Positions 17,043-25,692 are shown, counted from the first letter of the stretch. The stretch is DNA of 33,101 nt from Acidobacteriota bacterium (GCA_003223215.1 QHYH01000149.1:1-33101), one strand, 5' to 3'. Numbers and translations are program-made. The notes: generated by a model not told the origin, from the sequence alone.

Positions 17043-19433
17043 TCATTTCTCGACTCGGTGCTTCGTCAACGTCCGCGAACCTTTTTCTGAGTCCACAATG
17101 ATCGTATCATCCGCTAAAAAGAAGGTCAATTGACGGCCACTTGTAGTTCCTTCCGACGCGTCAAATATCGTGGGATTTCCGCCGGTCATAACCAATTTTC
17201 CGTCAATGGCCGTGTATTCCCCTCGCTCCGCTGTAGCTCTCCTGGTTCCCTGCTCCACCATCACCCCGCCGGTAGCGACGGCGCGGCTGATTTGTTGCGC
17301 ACCCGCCGTCGCCGAAGCTGCGGCTCCGCCGGGAGCGGTAGGGGCTTTTTCGCTGCGCGTAAAATACAGGTCCATTTGCGGTGCTCGAATTCCTTGCTCG
17401 GAGGACTGCGCGACCACGTCCTTTCCCAGGTGCGCCCGGTTTTCCGCGTCGTTATAAGTCAACGTGCCGGCGGTGATGTGCCAGAGCTTTACCTTGTTGG
17501 GCGCTCTGTCGTGAACCGTCAACGCCCGGGCCGGGGTTATTCCCGTTCCCGGGCTCTGCGGAAATACCGCGCGAACATTTCCTGAAGCATTCAGGGTCTT
17601 CGCATCGCGGAGCAATTCGATCGAGTCCGCTTCCAACACCGAATCGCCTTGCCACAACCGCGCGTGGCCCATATAAAGGGCCCTGCCGGTCTTGGAGTTC
17701 GCGCGCAGCGTGTCCGCCGAGATATTTGCCGGCATGGCCGCCAGCTGCAGGCTTGTGCCGTTCGCCGCAAAGTCGCTCGACTGTACGCCGCCCTCCGCAC
17801 GGATCTCCCCCGAGCTTTGCACAAAGGTAAGGCGCGCCGCCCGCGTTTCCGTGGTCGCATCACGCACGAGCGCGTTCCCCGCGAGCGTAGCCGTTTGCGC
17901 GGACCGCACAAACACAACGTGGTCCCCTTGGGCGCTTCGGTCGCCTTCCTTAAGCCTCACCTCTCCATGCAGTTCGATTTGCGACCAGCCGCCACTCCCC
18001 AGCAACTGCGCGCTCCCATCCTGAGCAGTTGCCGTCTCGGCCGGCTTGCCCGGCAACGCTCGATCTGTCACCACGTGGCCCGAAGCAACAAGTTGATTTG
18101 CTCTTCCGTTCGCGCCGAACGTGAGCTCCAGCTTGTCGGCGGTTAGTTTTGTTCGCGCTGGTCCAGCTTCTGCCGGAGAAGCTGACCTAGCTAGCTGTGG
18201 CCCTGGGTCCGTCCATTCCAATGTGCCCCGCGCCAGGGTTTCCGCTCGTTCCAGGGCGCTGCCCTCACCCTTGTTTCGCTCGGCAAATTGCACAAGCAGC
18301 GCACTGGTTTCGAGCGTTCTCGATTCGCCCGTTTTCTCCATCTTTGACTTCAGCTGCACGTCCCCCCGCAGATTCAATTCCTTGATCTCGTTGCGTCGCG
18401 GCCGCAGTTCCATCGAGGCATTGTCCGCGATGAAATCATCCGCATCGTTTCCGTTCTCTCGAGAACCTTTGACGCCGCCTGCGGCTTCCATTCTTGTCAG
18501 CCATCCCTCGGGTGTGAAACTGGCGGTAAAGGTTTTCCCGGTCAAATGTATGCTGTCATCCTTTTCATGGGAGTCCAGCTCGGGTTCTTTTCCGTCAGCG
18601 CCCGCAGTCGCGACCAGTCTTTCTGCGTGGAATGTTTTGTCGAGGGACAGCCGGATTTCCCCTGCACGTAGCCGCGCGCTCACCGTCTGCGCCTGTACCT
18701 GTCCGCGAAGATGCATCACTCGCGAGTCGCGCTCGAAATCCGCGCTGCTCGCATTCACACGAACAGGCTCAGGGACGGTCGTCCCAGAGGTCTGGCTCTT
18801 TTGCGTGGCCTTGCCAGGGACCAACAGGAAACCGACATCTCGCAACAGCCGCACCGCCCCTTCCTCCGACCGGTACTCCACGCCAATCGCATCTCCTTGT
18901 CCGTTGGGGAAAACGAATTTCACGGGCTGGTCGGACTTTGCGATTCCCGTCTGGCGATTGAACGTGACCCCGCGGGTCTCCACATGAACTTTTTCTGCGG
19001 TCGTTCCACGACTTTCTTGCGCCCGTTCAGCGACCTCGGCGCTTTCTAGCTCGAGCTGAACCTCGCCGCTGCACACGATGCTTTGTCCGTCTTTTTCGTA
19101 CTCGCAACTATGCGTGTGTATGACGTCGTGCCGCGCTCCGGTTTTTCCGAAAATCGTGATTTTGACGTCTTCCAGCAGGCTCGCGGCATTGTCTTTAAAG
19201 TTCGTCGCTTTTGACGCCTCTACCGTGAAAAGCTTTTGCGCGCCGAGGCCCTTGGAAAAGGTAAGTTTGCTCTCCTGTCGCGCGACACCTGCGGGCGCCG
19301 GCGGCGGGGCTTTCTCCTTTTCTCGGTGCGCCACCCACTTGTGGTCCAGGTACACCCCCACCGTAAGCAATGCCAGCAAGCATGCCGTGGCAGCCGACCA
19401 GCGCGCCCACCTGGCCGCTTCGCTTCGCTTCAT
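17043..19433 (-). CDS. LptC-LptA fusion-type LPS transport protein (OstA-like repeats)
   Basis: A 796-residue protein with one N-terminal membrane helix (about residues 12-30, ACLLALLTVGVYL) and a long exported part. The first ~170 residues after the helix look like LptC (SLLEDVKITIFGKTG, a CSGEVQLELE beta-strand pattern). The remainder consists of repeated OstA/LptA-like beta-jellyroll units, with phrases of the type LRGDVQLKSKM, ASGHVVTDR, LHGEVRLKEGD and ASGNVRAVF spaced 50-90 residues apart. It probably forms the periplasmic bridge carrying LPS outward. E. coli has separate LptC (about 190 aa) and LptA (about 185 aa); here one much longer protein stands in front of lptB. Extra jellyroll units may span a wide periplasm. 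The domain split is read by eye, so exact borders are uncertain. Confidence 0.85.
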   Translation of the reverse strand: MKRSEAARWARWSAATACLLALLTVGVYLDHKWVAHREKEKAPPPAPAGVARQESKLTFSKGLGAQKLFTVEASKATNFKDNAASLLEDVKITIFGKTGARHDVIHTHSCEYEKDGQSIVCSGEVQLELESAEVAERAQESRGTTAEKVHVETRGVTFNRQTGIAKSDQPVKFVFPNGQGDAIGVEYRSEEGAVRLLRDVGFLLVPGKATQKSQTSGTTVPEPVRVNASSADFERDSRVMHLRGQVQAQTVSARLRAGEIRLSLDKTFHAERLVATAGADGKEPELDSHEKDDSIHLTGKTFTASFTPEGWLTRMEAAGGVKGSRENGNDADDFIADNASMELRPRRNEIKELNLRGDVQLKSKMEKTGESRTLETSALLVQFAERNKGEGSALERAETLARGTLEWTDPGPQLARSASPAEAGPARTKLTADKLELTFGANGRANQLVASGHVVTDRALPGKPAETATAQDGSAQLLGSGGWSQIELHGEVRLKEGDRSAQGDHVVFVRSAQTATLAGNALVRDATTETRAARLTFVQSSGEIRAEGGVQSSDFAANGTSLQLAAMPANISADTLRANSKTGRALYMGHARLWQGDSVLEADSIELLRDAKTLNASGNVRAVFPQSPGTGITPARALTVHDRAPNKVKLWHITAGTLTYNDAENRAHLGKDVVAQSSEQGIRAPQMDLYFTRSEKAPTAPGGAAASATAGAQQISRAVATGGVMVEQGTRRATAERGEYTAIDGKLVMTGGNPTIFDASEGTTSGRQLTFFLADDTIIVDSEKGSRTLTKHRVEK

Positions 19434-19529
19434 GCTTTCAGTTAAGCAAAATTTCGGAGTGCTGTATACAAAGGCGCGTTATCGGGCGCGATTGCCGCTT
19501 ATCGGAGCGCTCAATGCAAGGGAGAATGC

Positions 19530-19703
19530 TTACGCTTTGCCGGCCTTCACACGCGACGCTGGCGCTGGCCGGTAGCCGGAGCACCGGCAATCGGGGTAAT
19601 TGCACTTGGCTGGGCCGGTTCTCTTACGTTGGAAAATTCCCGCATGGATGCTCTTGCCGTGACCGCATGTACACAGCTTGATCGACGTCTGGGCGCGCTT
19701 CAT
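19530..19703 (-). CDS. Small Cys/His-rich protein, probable zinc binder of unknown function
   Basis: A 57-residue basic protein with Cys11, Cys13, His15, His20, Cys34, Cys39 and Cys41 in the pattern CTCGHGKSIH then CNYPDCRCSGY. This looks like a small metal-binding module, but I do not recognise a named family. The ATG at 19703 is chosen over the upstream start at 19790 because AAGGA lies about 10 bases ahead of it, and the upstream 29 residues look non-coding. ATTGTA at 19756-19761 reads TACAAT on this strand, a possible -10 box. The gene lies 96 bases ahead of the lptC/lptA fusion on the same strand. Confidence 0.6.
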   Translation of the reverse strand: MKRAQTSIKLCTCGHGKSIHAGIFQRKRTGPAKCNYPDCRCSGYRPAPASRVKAGKA

Positions 19704-19854
19704 AACGCCAGGATTCCTTTCGTGTGGCGCGTGGGCAGAGCCGGGAGCGGACAGCATTGTACTGCGAGCCGTAGCCCGGCGTCGCGCCAAATTTGACTTG
19801 CAAAAGATCCGGTGCTTAGGGAAGGGAAGGTGGGTGGGCAGCTCGCAAAGCTAA

Positions 19855-20970
19855 CTATCCTGCTGATTCCGCAGTTGCCGTATTGGGCAGGATTCCTATA
19901 TTTGCCGCTGCCACGCTGTCGCGGTGGGTGTTTTTCACCAGATACATGGCTTCGTCAGCGAGGTGGAGCAACCCTTCCTTGGTACGCGAGTCGACCGGGT
20001 AAGATGCAACGCCAAGGCTGGGCGTCAGACGGATCTTCAGTCCTTCTTTTTCCAGCCAGACGCTCTCCCGGATCAGCTTGTGCAAGCGGCGCGCGACATT
20101 GAGCGCATTTTCCTTGGATGTTTGCGGCAGCAAGAGCACAAATTCGTCTCCGCCATACCGAAACGCAAAATCAATCAATCGGCAGTGCACCTTCAACGCG
20201 TTTCCGATTTCCGCCAGCAGGCGCGATCCCACCAGGTGCCCATGGGTATCGTTGACCATCTTGAAATGGTCCAGGTCGATGAACACCAGCGAAAACTCGT
20301 AGTTGTACCGTTGCGAGCGGTAAATCTCGGTCTCCAGGATGAAGCTCATGTGCCGCGCGTTGTAGAGCGTCGTGCAATCATCCCGGATGGTCAGGTCGTG
20401 AATTTTCTTGACGTGGCGGGCGTTTTCGAGCGCGATGGCGGCAAAATCCGAGAGCGCCTCGAGCAGTTTCAGGTCCCGCGGATCGAACCCGCCAGGCCCG
20501 ACGCAATTGATCAGCTCGATGACACCCAGGCAGGTGTCCCGAAAACGAACCGGCACGGCAACGATCGATTGCGTCTCGGTCTTGGTCTTTTCGTCAACTT
20601 TGGAGAAGAACCGCGTGTCTTTGGAGGTATCGGGCACAACCACCGTTTCGCCGTGCTGCGCCACCCAGCCGGCAATGCCTTGACCCATTTTGATGCGTAC
20701 GTCGCGCAGGGCTTGCGAGGCCTTCCCAACCGCCAGCTCGAAATACAGTTCCTGTTTTTCTTCATCGAGAAGCAGTAATGACCAGTTATCCGGGCGCAGG
20801 AATTCGTCAATCTTCTCCATGATCGTCCGGAGGACCTGGTCGAGCTGTAGTGAGGAGGTGAGCGCCTTCCCCAGTTCCTGGAAGACCGCTACCTCCCCTT
20901 TTTCACGTTCCGACGACCTCGCAACGTTGCGCCGCCGTTCTACAGCCGGAAACTGTTTTACTTCTTCCAC
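19855..20970 (-). CDS. GAF-GGDEF diguanylate cyclase
   Basis: A 371-residue cytoplasmic protein. A GAF domain covers about residues 40-185 (VLRTIMEKIDEFLRPDNW, GIAGWVAQHGETVVVPD). The GGDEF domain from about 195 to 350 has DLDHFKMVNDTHGH and the active-site motif GGDEF at 273-277. The inhibitory I-site RxxD is present as R264-D267. All catalytic residues for making cyclic di-GMP from two GTP are intact, and product inhibition is expected. The GAF domain probably senses a small ligand. It starts with GTG at 20970 right after an in-frame stop; no strong ribosome binding site is visible, so a later start cannot be excluded. It diverges from the RodZ-like gene. Confidence 0.9.
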   Translation of the reverse strand: MEEVKQFPAVERRRNVARSSEREKGEVAVFQELGKALTSSLQLDQVLRTIMEKIDEFLRPDNWSLLLLDEEKQELYFELAVGKASQALRDVRIKMGQGIAGWVAQHGETVVVPDTSKDTRFFSKVDEKTKTETQSIVAVPVRFRDTCLGVIELINCVGPGGFDPRDLKLLEALSDFAAIALENARHVKKIHDLTIRDDCTTLYNARHMSFILETEIYRSQRYNYEFSLVFIDLDHFKMVNDTHGHLVGSRLLAEIGNALKVHCRLIDFAFRYGGDEFVLLLPQTSKENALNVARRLHKLIRESVWLEKEGLKIRLTPSLGVASYPVDSRTKEGLLHLADEAMYLVKNTHRDSVAAANIGILPNTATAESAG

Positions 20971-21115
20971 GCGTCAGTGCGCCCTGCCCTTTGTGGTTTT
21001 ACAACCTTCTGTGTTTTCTATCGTGCACACTACCGTGTCCCGGCCTGCAAAAGCCAGTTCAGGTCCCCCAAACACAAATCGACCCTCCTACGCCCGAGGG
21101 CGGCGAATCCACCTC

Positions 21116-21145
21116 AGTATAGGCCCCTGTTAAAAAAAGACGCAA
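21116..21145 (-). promoter_or_regulatory. Promoter candidate of the diguanylate cyclase gene
   Basis: On the minus strand TTGCGT (21140-21145) and TATACT (21116-21121) are 18 bases apart. Transcription would begin near 21109, leaving a leader of about 140 bases with no recognisable structure. Confidence 0.45.
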
Positions 21146-21230
21146 TATGCTTGTGGTACAGGAGTGGCCATCTCGCTATCTTCGCGGGCGATTCAGGGTC
21201 TCTCTTTCCACAACCCGCCAACTCATTCAT

Positions 21231-21260
21231 TTGACAGTACCTTCTCGCCCCGCCTATAGT
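21231..21260 (+). promoter_or_regulatory. Strong sigma70-type promoter of the RodZ-like gene cluster
   Basis: TTGACA (21231-21236) and TATAGT (21255-21260) are separated by 18 bases. The predicted start near 21267 gives a leader of about 60 bases ahead of the ATG at 21328, which argues against the upstream GTG at 21274 as the translation start. Confidence 0.7.
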
Positions 21261-21327
21261 CCGTCAAGGGCTTGTGCCGCTGCCCGCCGCACGCCCACTT
21301 TTGCTCGATGAGGAACAGGTCGTTTCC

Positions 21328-22035
21328 ATGGCCAGGGGAAAATTCGGCGAACGCCTGAAGCGCGAGCGGGAACTCCGTGAAGTTTCCCTGGATGAATTAA
21401 GCAAGGCCACGCGTATCAGCAACCGCTTCCTCCTGGCTCTGGAAAACGAAGATTGGGGAAAACTCCCCGGCGGCGTTTTCGGTCATGGCTTTGTGCGCAG
21501 TATTGCGCGCTATCTCGGCCTCTCCGAGGAGGCGCTCCTCGGCGAATACGACTCGGCCCGCGCCGAGAATCTACCTTCCACCCCTCCCAAGCCGGAGCAG
21601 CCCATTCCGTCTTCCTCCCGGTGGATTCCCGCGGTCGTCTTTTTGGGGGGCCTGCTCCTGCTCGTTTTAATTTTCTATTCGGGCCGGTACGGATGGCGCC
21701 ACATCGGTGCGTATCGCGCTGCGAAGCAATCCGCGGCCGCCCCGGCTCCTTCTGCCGATGTACCCCTCGAGCTTTCCGTTTCCACCTCGGCGGCGACGCA
21801 TGTTCGTGTCATTGCGGATGACAAAGTCCTGTTGGACTCCCAGGTGTACGCCGGCGATACCCGCCATTTCACCGCGAAACGCCAGTTTGACGTCACCGCC
21901 ACGAACTCCGCGGCCGTGTTGCTGCAATTGAACGGCAGACCAATGGCGCCCCTCGGTCCGCCGGGAACCTTCGGTAGAATGGTATATACCCAGAAGGACT
22001 TGAGGCAGGCAAACGGTGGAGACTCTAAGCCCTGA
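21328..22035 (+). CDS. RodZ-like membrane protein with N-terminal helix-turn-helix and C-terminal DUF4115-type domain
   Basis: A 235-residue protein. Residues 1-65 form an XRE-type helix-turn-helix of the RodZ kind (FGERLKRERELREVSLDEL, TRISNRFLLALENEDW, LPGGVFGHGFVRSIARYLGL). One membrane helix follows at about 98-118 (PAVVFLGGLLLLVLIFYSG), then an exported beta-rich domain (about 145-220). RodZ links MreB filaments to the cell-wall machinery and helps keep rod shape; the role here is by architecture. The ATG at 21328 has AGGAACAGG just upstream; a GTG at 21274 would add 18 residues. The gene overlaps the next one by 20 bases. Confidence 0.85.
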   Translation: MARGKFGERLKRERELREVSLDELSKATRISNRFLLALENEDWGKLPGGVFGHGFVRSIARYLGLSEEALLGEYDSARAENLPSTPPKPEQPIPSSSRWIPAVVFLGGLLLLVLIFYSGRYGWRHIGAYRAAKQSAAAPAPSADVPLELSVSTSAATHVRVIADDKVLLDSQVYAGDTRHFTAKRQFDVTATNSAAVLLQLNGRPMAPLGPPGTFGRMVYTQKDLRQANGGDSKP

Positions 22036-22987
22036 AGTTGTGGAAGACCTTCGGCACGGCCGGGCCACGCGTGAACGTAAATTTGCGGTTTGCACAGGCG
22101 GCGCGCATCTCCAGCCCGCGGACCGCGCAGAGCTTCTTGCCGTTCTGGCAGGCGACACTGACGAAATGATCGCCACCCGCGCCGGTGAGGCCATCCTCTC
22201 CGCCCCGCTGGAGTCTTTTGTCGAGGCTATCAAGCGGGAAAACGCCTTGCCTGCTCTGTTTGCCTATGCCTCACGGCATCTGGCCGACAAGCCCGGCATC
22301 TCGGACGCGCTGGTCGAAAATAAGAATTGCCCTGCAGAGCTTCTCGTTCATGTCCTACGCCATCTTTCAGATGTCGCAACGCAGACCTTAGTCGAGGACC
22401 TCGACCGCGTTAGCGCATCTCCCGCGCTCGCCGCTGCTCTCGAGCATTCCCCCTCCCTGACCCCTGAACAGAAAAATCAGCTTCGCGAACTTCACGGGCC
22501 CGCCCATCCCATCGACGAGGCTGCCCTGGCCGACGCCGCTGCCGCCGCGGAACCGGACGCCGAGCGCCGGCAAACTCTCATTCAGCGCATCGCCAAAATG
22601 ACGGTTGCCCAGCGCGTGCAATATGCCATTAAGGGCGGCTCCGACGCGCGCCGCACGCTCATCCGCGACGCCAACAAGGTCGTCCAGCGCGCCGTGTTGC
22701 AGTCCCCGCGCCTGACGGATCAGGAAGTCGAAGCATTCGCCGCCATGTCCAGCCTCACCGATGAAGTTCTCCGGTTGATTGCAGGCAATCGCGCGTTTCG
22801 CAAGAACTATGTGGTTGTGCGCCATCTCATCAACAATCCCAAAACTCCTCTGGACGTAACCCTGCACATGTTGCCCATGCTGAATCCCCAAGACCTCAAG
22901 CGCCTTACAACCAATAAGAATGTTCCTGAGACGCTGCGCACAACGGCCGCGAAGCTTCAGCGTACTCGAGCCGAACAGAAAAAGTAA
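22016..22987 (+). CDS. Conserved helical-repeat protein of unknown function
   Basis: A 323-residue protein without signal peptide or membrane helix, built almost wholly of alpha-helical repeats with HEAT-like spacing. The C-terminal third carries the most regular segment: LIRDANKVVQRAVLQSPRLT, EVLRLIAGNRAFRKNYVVV and NNPKTPLDVTLHMLPMLN. Similar proteins occur in other environmental bacteria, but no function is known to me. It starts with GTG at 22016, after GAGGCAGG, within the end of the RodZ-like gene; the 20-base overlap implies coupled translation and a shared role or at least shared expression. A link to cell shape is only an inference from this pairing. Confidence 0.8.
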   Translation: METLSPEVVEDLRHGRATRERKFAVCTGGAHLQPADRAELLAVLAGDTDEMIATRAGEAILSAPLESFVEAIKRENALPALFAYASRHLADKPGISDALVENKNCPAELLVHVLRHLSDVATQTLVEDLDRVSASPALAAALEHSPSLTPEQKNQLRELHGPAHPIDEAALADAAAAAEPDAERRQTLIQRIAKMTVAQRVQYAIKGGSDARRTLIRDANKVVQRAVLQSPRLTDQEVEAFAAMSSLTDEVLRLIAGNRAFRKNYVVVRHLINNPKTPLDVTLHMLPMLNPQDLKRLTTNKNVPETLRTTAAKLQRTRAEQKK

Positions 22988-23137
22988 TTCGTACTGCATT
23001 TCTCGAGGCATCCCCGGGGCGTATTCCTTTCCACCTCGGCGGTCCACTGCTATCTTCCGCTTCTCCCCGCCGTCCATCCGAGTAGTCTCGATCACCCTCT
23101 TCGGCTTACAATCGGACAGCAATCAGGAGGCCTTCAG

Positions 23138-23647
23138 GTGTCCCTGTTCCGCGAGCTTCGCTCTCCCAGCTGCGTTTTGGTCTCGTCGCTGATCTTTCTG
23201 TTCGCCATTGCTGTCGGTTCGTTCCCGGTAAACAGCGCGAGCGGGGACGAAAGGAAATCCGTCGATCCTTGGCCCAGTTCGCAGACGCTAGAGCCTGCCA
23301 AGCTTGCCAAAATGCTCACCGACAAGTATTTGTCGGTTCCGACCGTGGTTTTTGTCGGCTTTCGTTCCCTCTATGTTGGCGGCCACGTGCCGGGCGCGGC
23401 TTTCCACGGCACCGCCTCGACCGATCAGGGCCTTGCGGAATTGCAGGCGTGGGCGGCCACAGTTCCGCGCTCGACCGATCTCGTCATCTACTGCGGCTGC
23501 TGTCCGTTCGATAAGTGCCCCAACATCCGCCCTGCGTACACCGCGATGAGCAGCATGGGCTTCAAGAAGCTCCGCGTGCTGACCATCCCGACGAGCTTCG
23601 CCGTCGATTGGGCCGGGATGGGCTACCCCATGCAGAAGGGCATGTAG
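23138..23647 (+). CDS. Exported rhodanese-like protein
   Basis: A 169-residue protein with an N-terminal hydrophobic segment (about 11-28, VLVSSLIFLFAIAVGSF), followed by a rhodanese fold: VVFVGFRSLYVGGHVPGAAF corresponds to the usual D-x-R-x5-GHIPGA stretch, and the active-site loop is CGCCPFDKCPN (Cys119, 121, 122, 127). The loop has four cysteines rather than a single one, which suggests redox or metal chemistry rather than plain sulfur transfer. The start is GTG at 23138, with AGGAGG (23125-23130) 7 bases upstream. TACAAT at 23107-23112 is a possible -10 box, but the -35 is poor, so it may also be read from the RodZ-like promoter. Confidence 0.85.
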   Translation: MSLFRELRSPSCVLVSSLIFLFAIAVGSFPVNSASGDERKSVDPWPSSQTLEPAKLAKMLTDKYLSVPTVVFVGFRSLYVGGHVPGAAFHGTASTDQGLAELQAWAATVPRSTDLVIYCGCCPFDKCPNIRPAYTAMSSMGFKKLRVLTIPTSFAVDWAGMGYPMQKGM

Positions 23648-23684
23648 CAGGCTCCATCTTCGTTTTAAACTTAGGCCTTGCCGG

Positions 23685-25532
23685 CTAAACCTCAAGCTTC
23701 GGATGCTCGAGATGAAATCCCGTGGCCTGTTGATACGCCTGCGCAAACGCCAGTAATTCCGCTTCGCCATACAACTTTCCGAGGAACGTCACGCTTGTTG
23801 GCGTTCCGGGGCCGCCGGAATTTTGAAAATCGCCGGGATCCTCCGACAGTGGCTTCGGTGCGTCCTCTCCGCGCAGCCCATTCGGCAGAATCACTGACGG
23901 GTGGCCCGTCAGGTTTGTGATCATCAGTTGTGGGCTTCCGTTCGTCGGCGCCACAATCACGTCCAGGTCTTCCAGCACTTTCGCCATCGCATCCATCAAC
24001 AGCTTGCGCGCGCGCGCCGCCTGGATATACTCCACCGCAGGGATGAACCGCGCCGCGCGAAAGGTGTTTGGCCAGTCGTAGTCTTTCTGCGAAGTCAGAA
24101 GCTTGTCTCTTCCCGTGCGCGTCAGCTCATCAAACGCGGCTGCTGCCTCTGCGGTCAGCATCACCGTAATCGCGCTGTACGGAAATTTTGGCAGCTCTAC
24201 GGGAATCAGGTTCACGCCCATCTCGCGCAGTTTCACGAGCGCCGCGTCATTGTATTTTCGGTCGTACTCCGCGCGTGCCCGCGCGAATTCTCGCCGCTTC
24301 TTTTGTTCATCGCGCTGCTTCTGCTCTTCGGGTGTCTTCGCCGGCTCCTCCTTTTCTTCTTGCGGCGGCTCGGGCTTTCGTTCGAAATCCGCCTTCAAAT
24401 AACCGACGCGCAACTTTCGCCAATCCAGATTGGCGTCCCAGTTAAAGGCTGCCGGCTGCACGGTGCGATCCTTCCCGTCTCTGCCGTAGATCGCATCGAG
24501 CACCAGCGCGCAATCTTCCACCGCCCGGCAAATTGGTCCCAGCTTGTCCATGCTCCAGGAAAGTGCCATCGCCCCCGTCCGCGGCACCAGCCCGAACGTT
24601 GGCCGCAGTCCGGTGCAGCCGCAGCGCGTCGAAGGCGACGCAATCGACCCAAGCGTCTCTGAACCGATGCTAAAGGCCACGCATCCTGCCGCCGTAGCCG
24701 AGGCGGGCCCCGCCGACGACCCGCTCGACCCCTGACTCGTGTTCCACGGATTCCGCGTCACCCCGGCAAACCACACGTCCCCCTGCGCCAGCGCTCCCAG
24801 CGTCAATTTCGCTACGAGCACCGCGCCTGCCTCATCCAGGCGCTTCACCACCGTGGCGTCCTCGTCAACCATCTGATTTTCGAATCCCCCGGCACCCCAC
24901 GTTGTGCGATAACCCTTCGTCGCCAGCAAATCTTTTGCTCCCCAAGGCAACCCGTGCAGCGGCCCGCGGTATTTTTCCGCCGCAATCTCTGCATCCGCTT
25001 TCTTCGCCTGCGCCAATGCGCGCTCTTCGGTCAGCGTCACCACAAATTTCAGCGTCGGGTCATATTTCTTCAGTCTCTGCAAATACATTTGCGTTAGCGC
25101 CGCCGACGAAACCTTCTTCGTTCGCACCAATTCTCCCAGCTCTCTCGCGCTTCGAAACGCCAAGTCCTCCAGACTCTTCGGTACTGCCGCCACGTTTGAC
25201 GCTTTCGAAATCCGCATTGCTTTACGCTCGGTTTCGAATTTCACTCCTGGCAGCACCGGGTCAAACAGCAGCGCGGGATCCACCGAATTCGGAATGTGCA
25301 GCTTGTAAACCTCTTCGTAGCCCTTGGCGTGATCGTTCAGGTCAGCGAGCATCATTTCCTTGTATTCATCCGCGATGGGCACATCCGCGATGGCCGCGGC
25401 GTTGTCGATCATCTCTTTCGTAATTTTTGCCGCGCCTTGTGCTTGCGCCTGCGCCCACAACACTCCCGGGAACAATGTTCCCGCCAAACCCATCCCGGAG
25501 CAGGTCTTCATGAAATTTCGCCGGTCCAGCAT
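23685..25532 (-). CDS. Tat-exported amidase-signature enzyme
   Basis: A 615-residue protein with a Tat-like signal (DRRNFMKTCSGMGLAG). The amidase signature triad is complete: Lys200 in WGAKDLL, cis-Ser272 in GSSGSSAG and nucleophile Ser296 in LGSIASPS, with the expected 24-residue distance between the two serines. Such enzymes hydrolyse amide bonds; the substrate cannot be predicted, and the fold is shared with GatA. About 100 extra residues precede the core, and a Glu/Lys/Pro-rich insertion (about 402-445) interrupts the C-terminal half. The ATG at 25532 is set by GGAGG 6 bases upstream; an upstream start at 25604 would bury the Tat motif. It converges with the rhodanese gene. Confidence 0.92.
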   Translation of the reverse strand: MLDRRNFMKTCSGMGLAGTLFPGVLWAQAQAQGAAKITKEMIDNAAAIADVPIADEYKEMMLADLNDHAKGYEEVYKLHIPNSVDPALLFDPVLPGVKFETERKAMRISKASNVAAVPKSLEDLAFRSARELGELVRTKKVSSAALTQMYLQRLKKYDPTLKFVVTLTEERALAQAKKADAEIAAEKYRGPLHGLPWGAKDLLATKGYRTTWGAGGFENQMVDEDATVVKRLDEAGAVLVAKLTLGALAQGDVWFAGVTRNPWNTSQGSSGSSAGPASATAAGCVAFSIGSETLGSIASPSTRCGCTGLRPTFGLVPRTGAMALSWSMDKLGPICRAVEDCALVLDAIYGRDGKDRTVQPAAFNWDANLDWRKLRVGYLKADFERKPEPPQEEKEEPAKTPEEQKQRDEQKKRREFARARAEYDRKYNDAALVKLREMGVNLIPVELPKFPYSAITVMLTAEAAAAFDELTRTGRDKLLTSQKDYDWPNTFRAARFIPAVEYIQAARARKLLMDAMAKVLEDLDVIVAPTNGSPQLMITNLTGHPSVILPNGLRGEDAPKPLSEDPGDFQNSGGPGTPTSVTFLGKLYGEAELLAFAQAYQQATGFHLEHPKLEV

Positions 25533-25640
25533 CTTTATCCTCCGCGTTAGCCACGCTTGCGAGCGCGCGTAACATACCACATGACGCGGCTGCCCACCGC
25601 CCATGGAAATGCGGGAATGACCCCGTCAGCCGCAGCGTCT

Positions 25641-25669
25641 TTGCTCAAGTGTAGGGAATCCCGTATCAT
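25641..25669 (+). promoter_or_regulatory. Promoter candidate of the secreted 177-residue protein
   Basis: TTGCTC (25641-25646), a 17-base spacer and TATCAT (25664-25669). The ATG lies at 25693, so the leader would be short, about 17 bases, holding the AAAGGAG ribosome binding site. Confidence 0.5.
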
Positions 25670-25692
25670 GCCCTTACCTTGAAAGGAGTGCG

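Noticed and set aside
18121-18987. 288-codon Ser-rich plus-strand frame within the lptC/lptA fusion
   Set aside because: Ser/Arg-rich shadow of the beta-repeat coding sequence, with no start signal.
19924-20778. 284-codon plus-strand frame opposite the diguanylate cyclase
   Set aside because: Fully antisense to an intact GAF-GGDEF gene with all its motifs.
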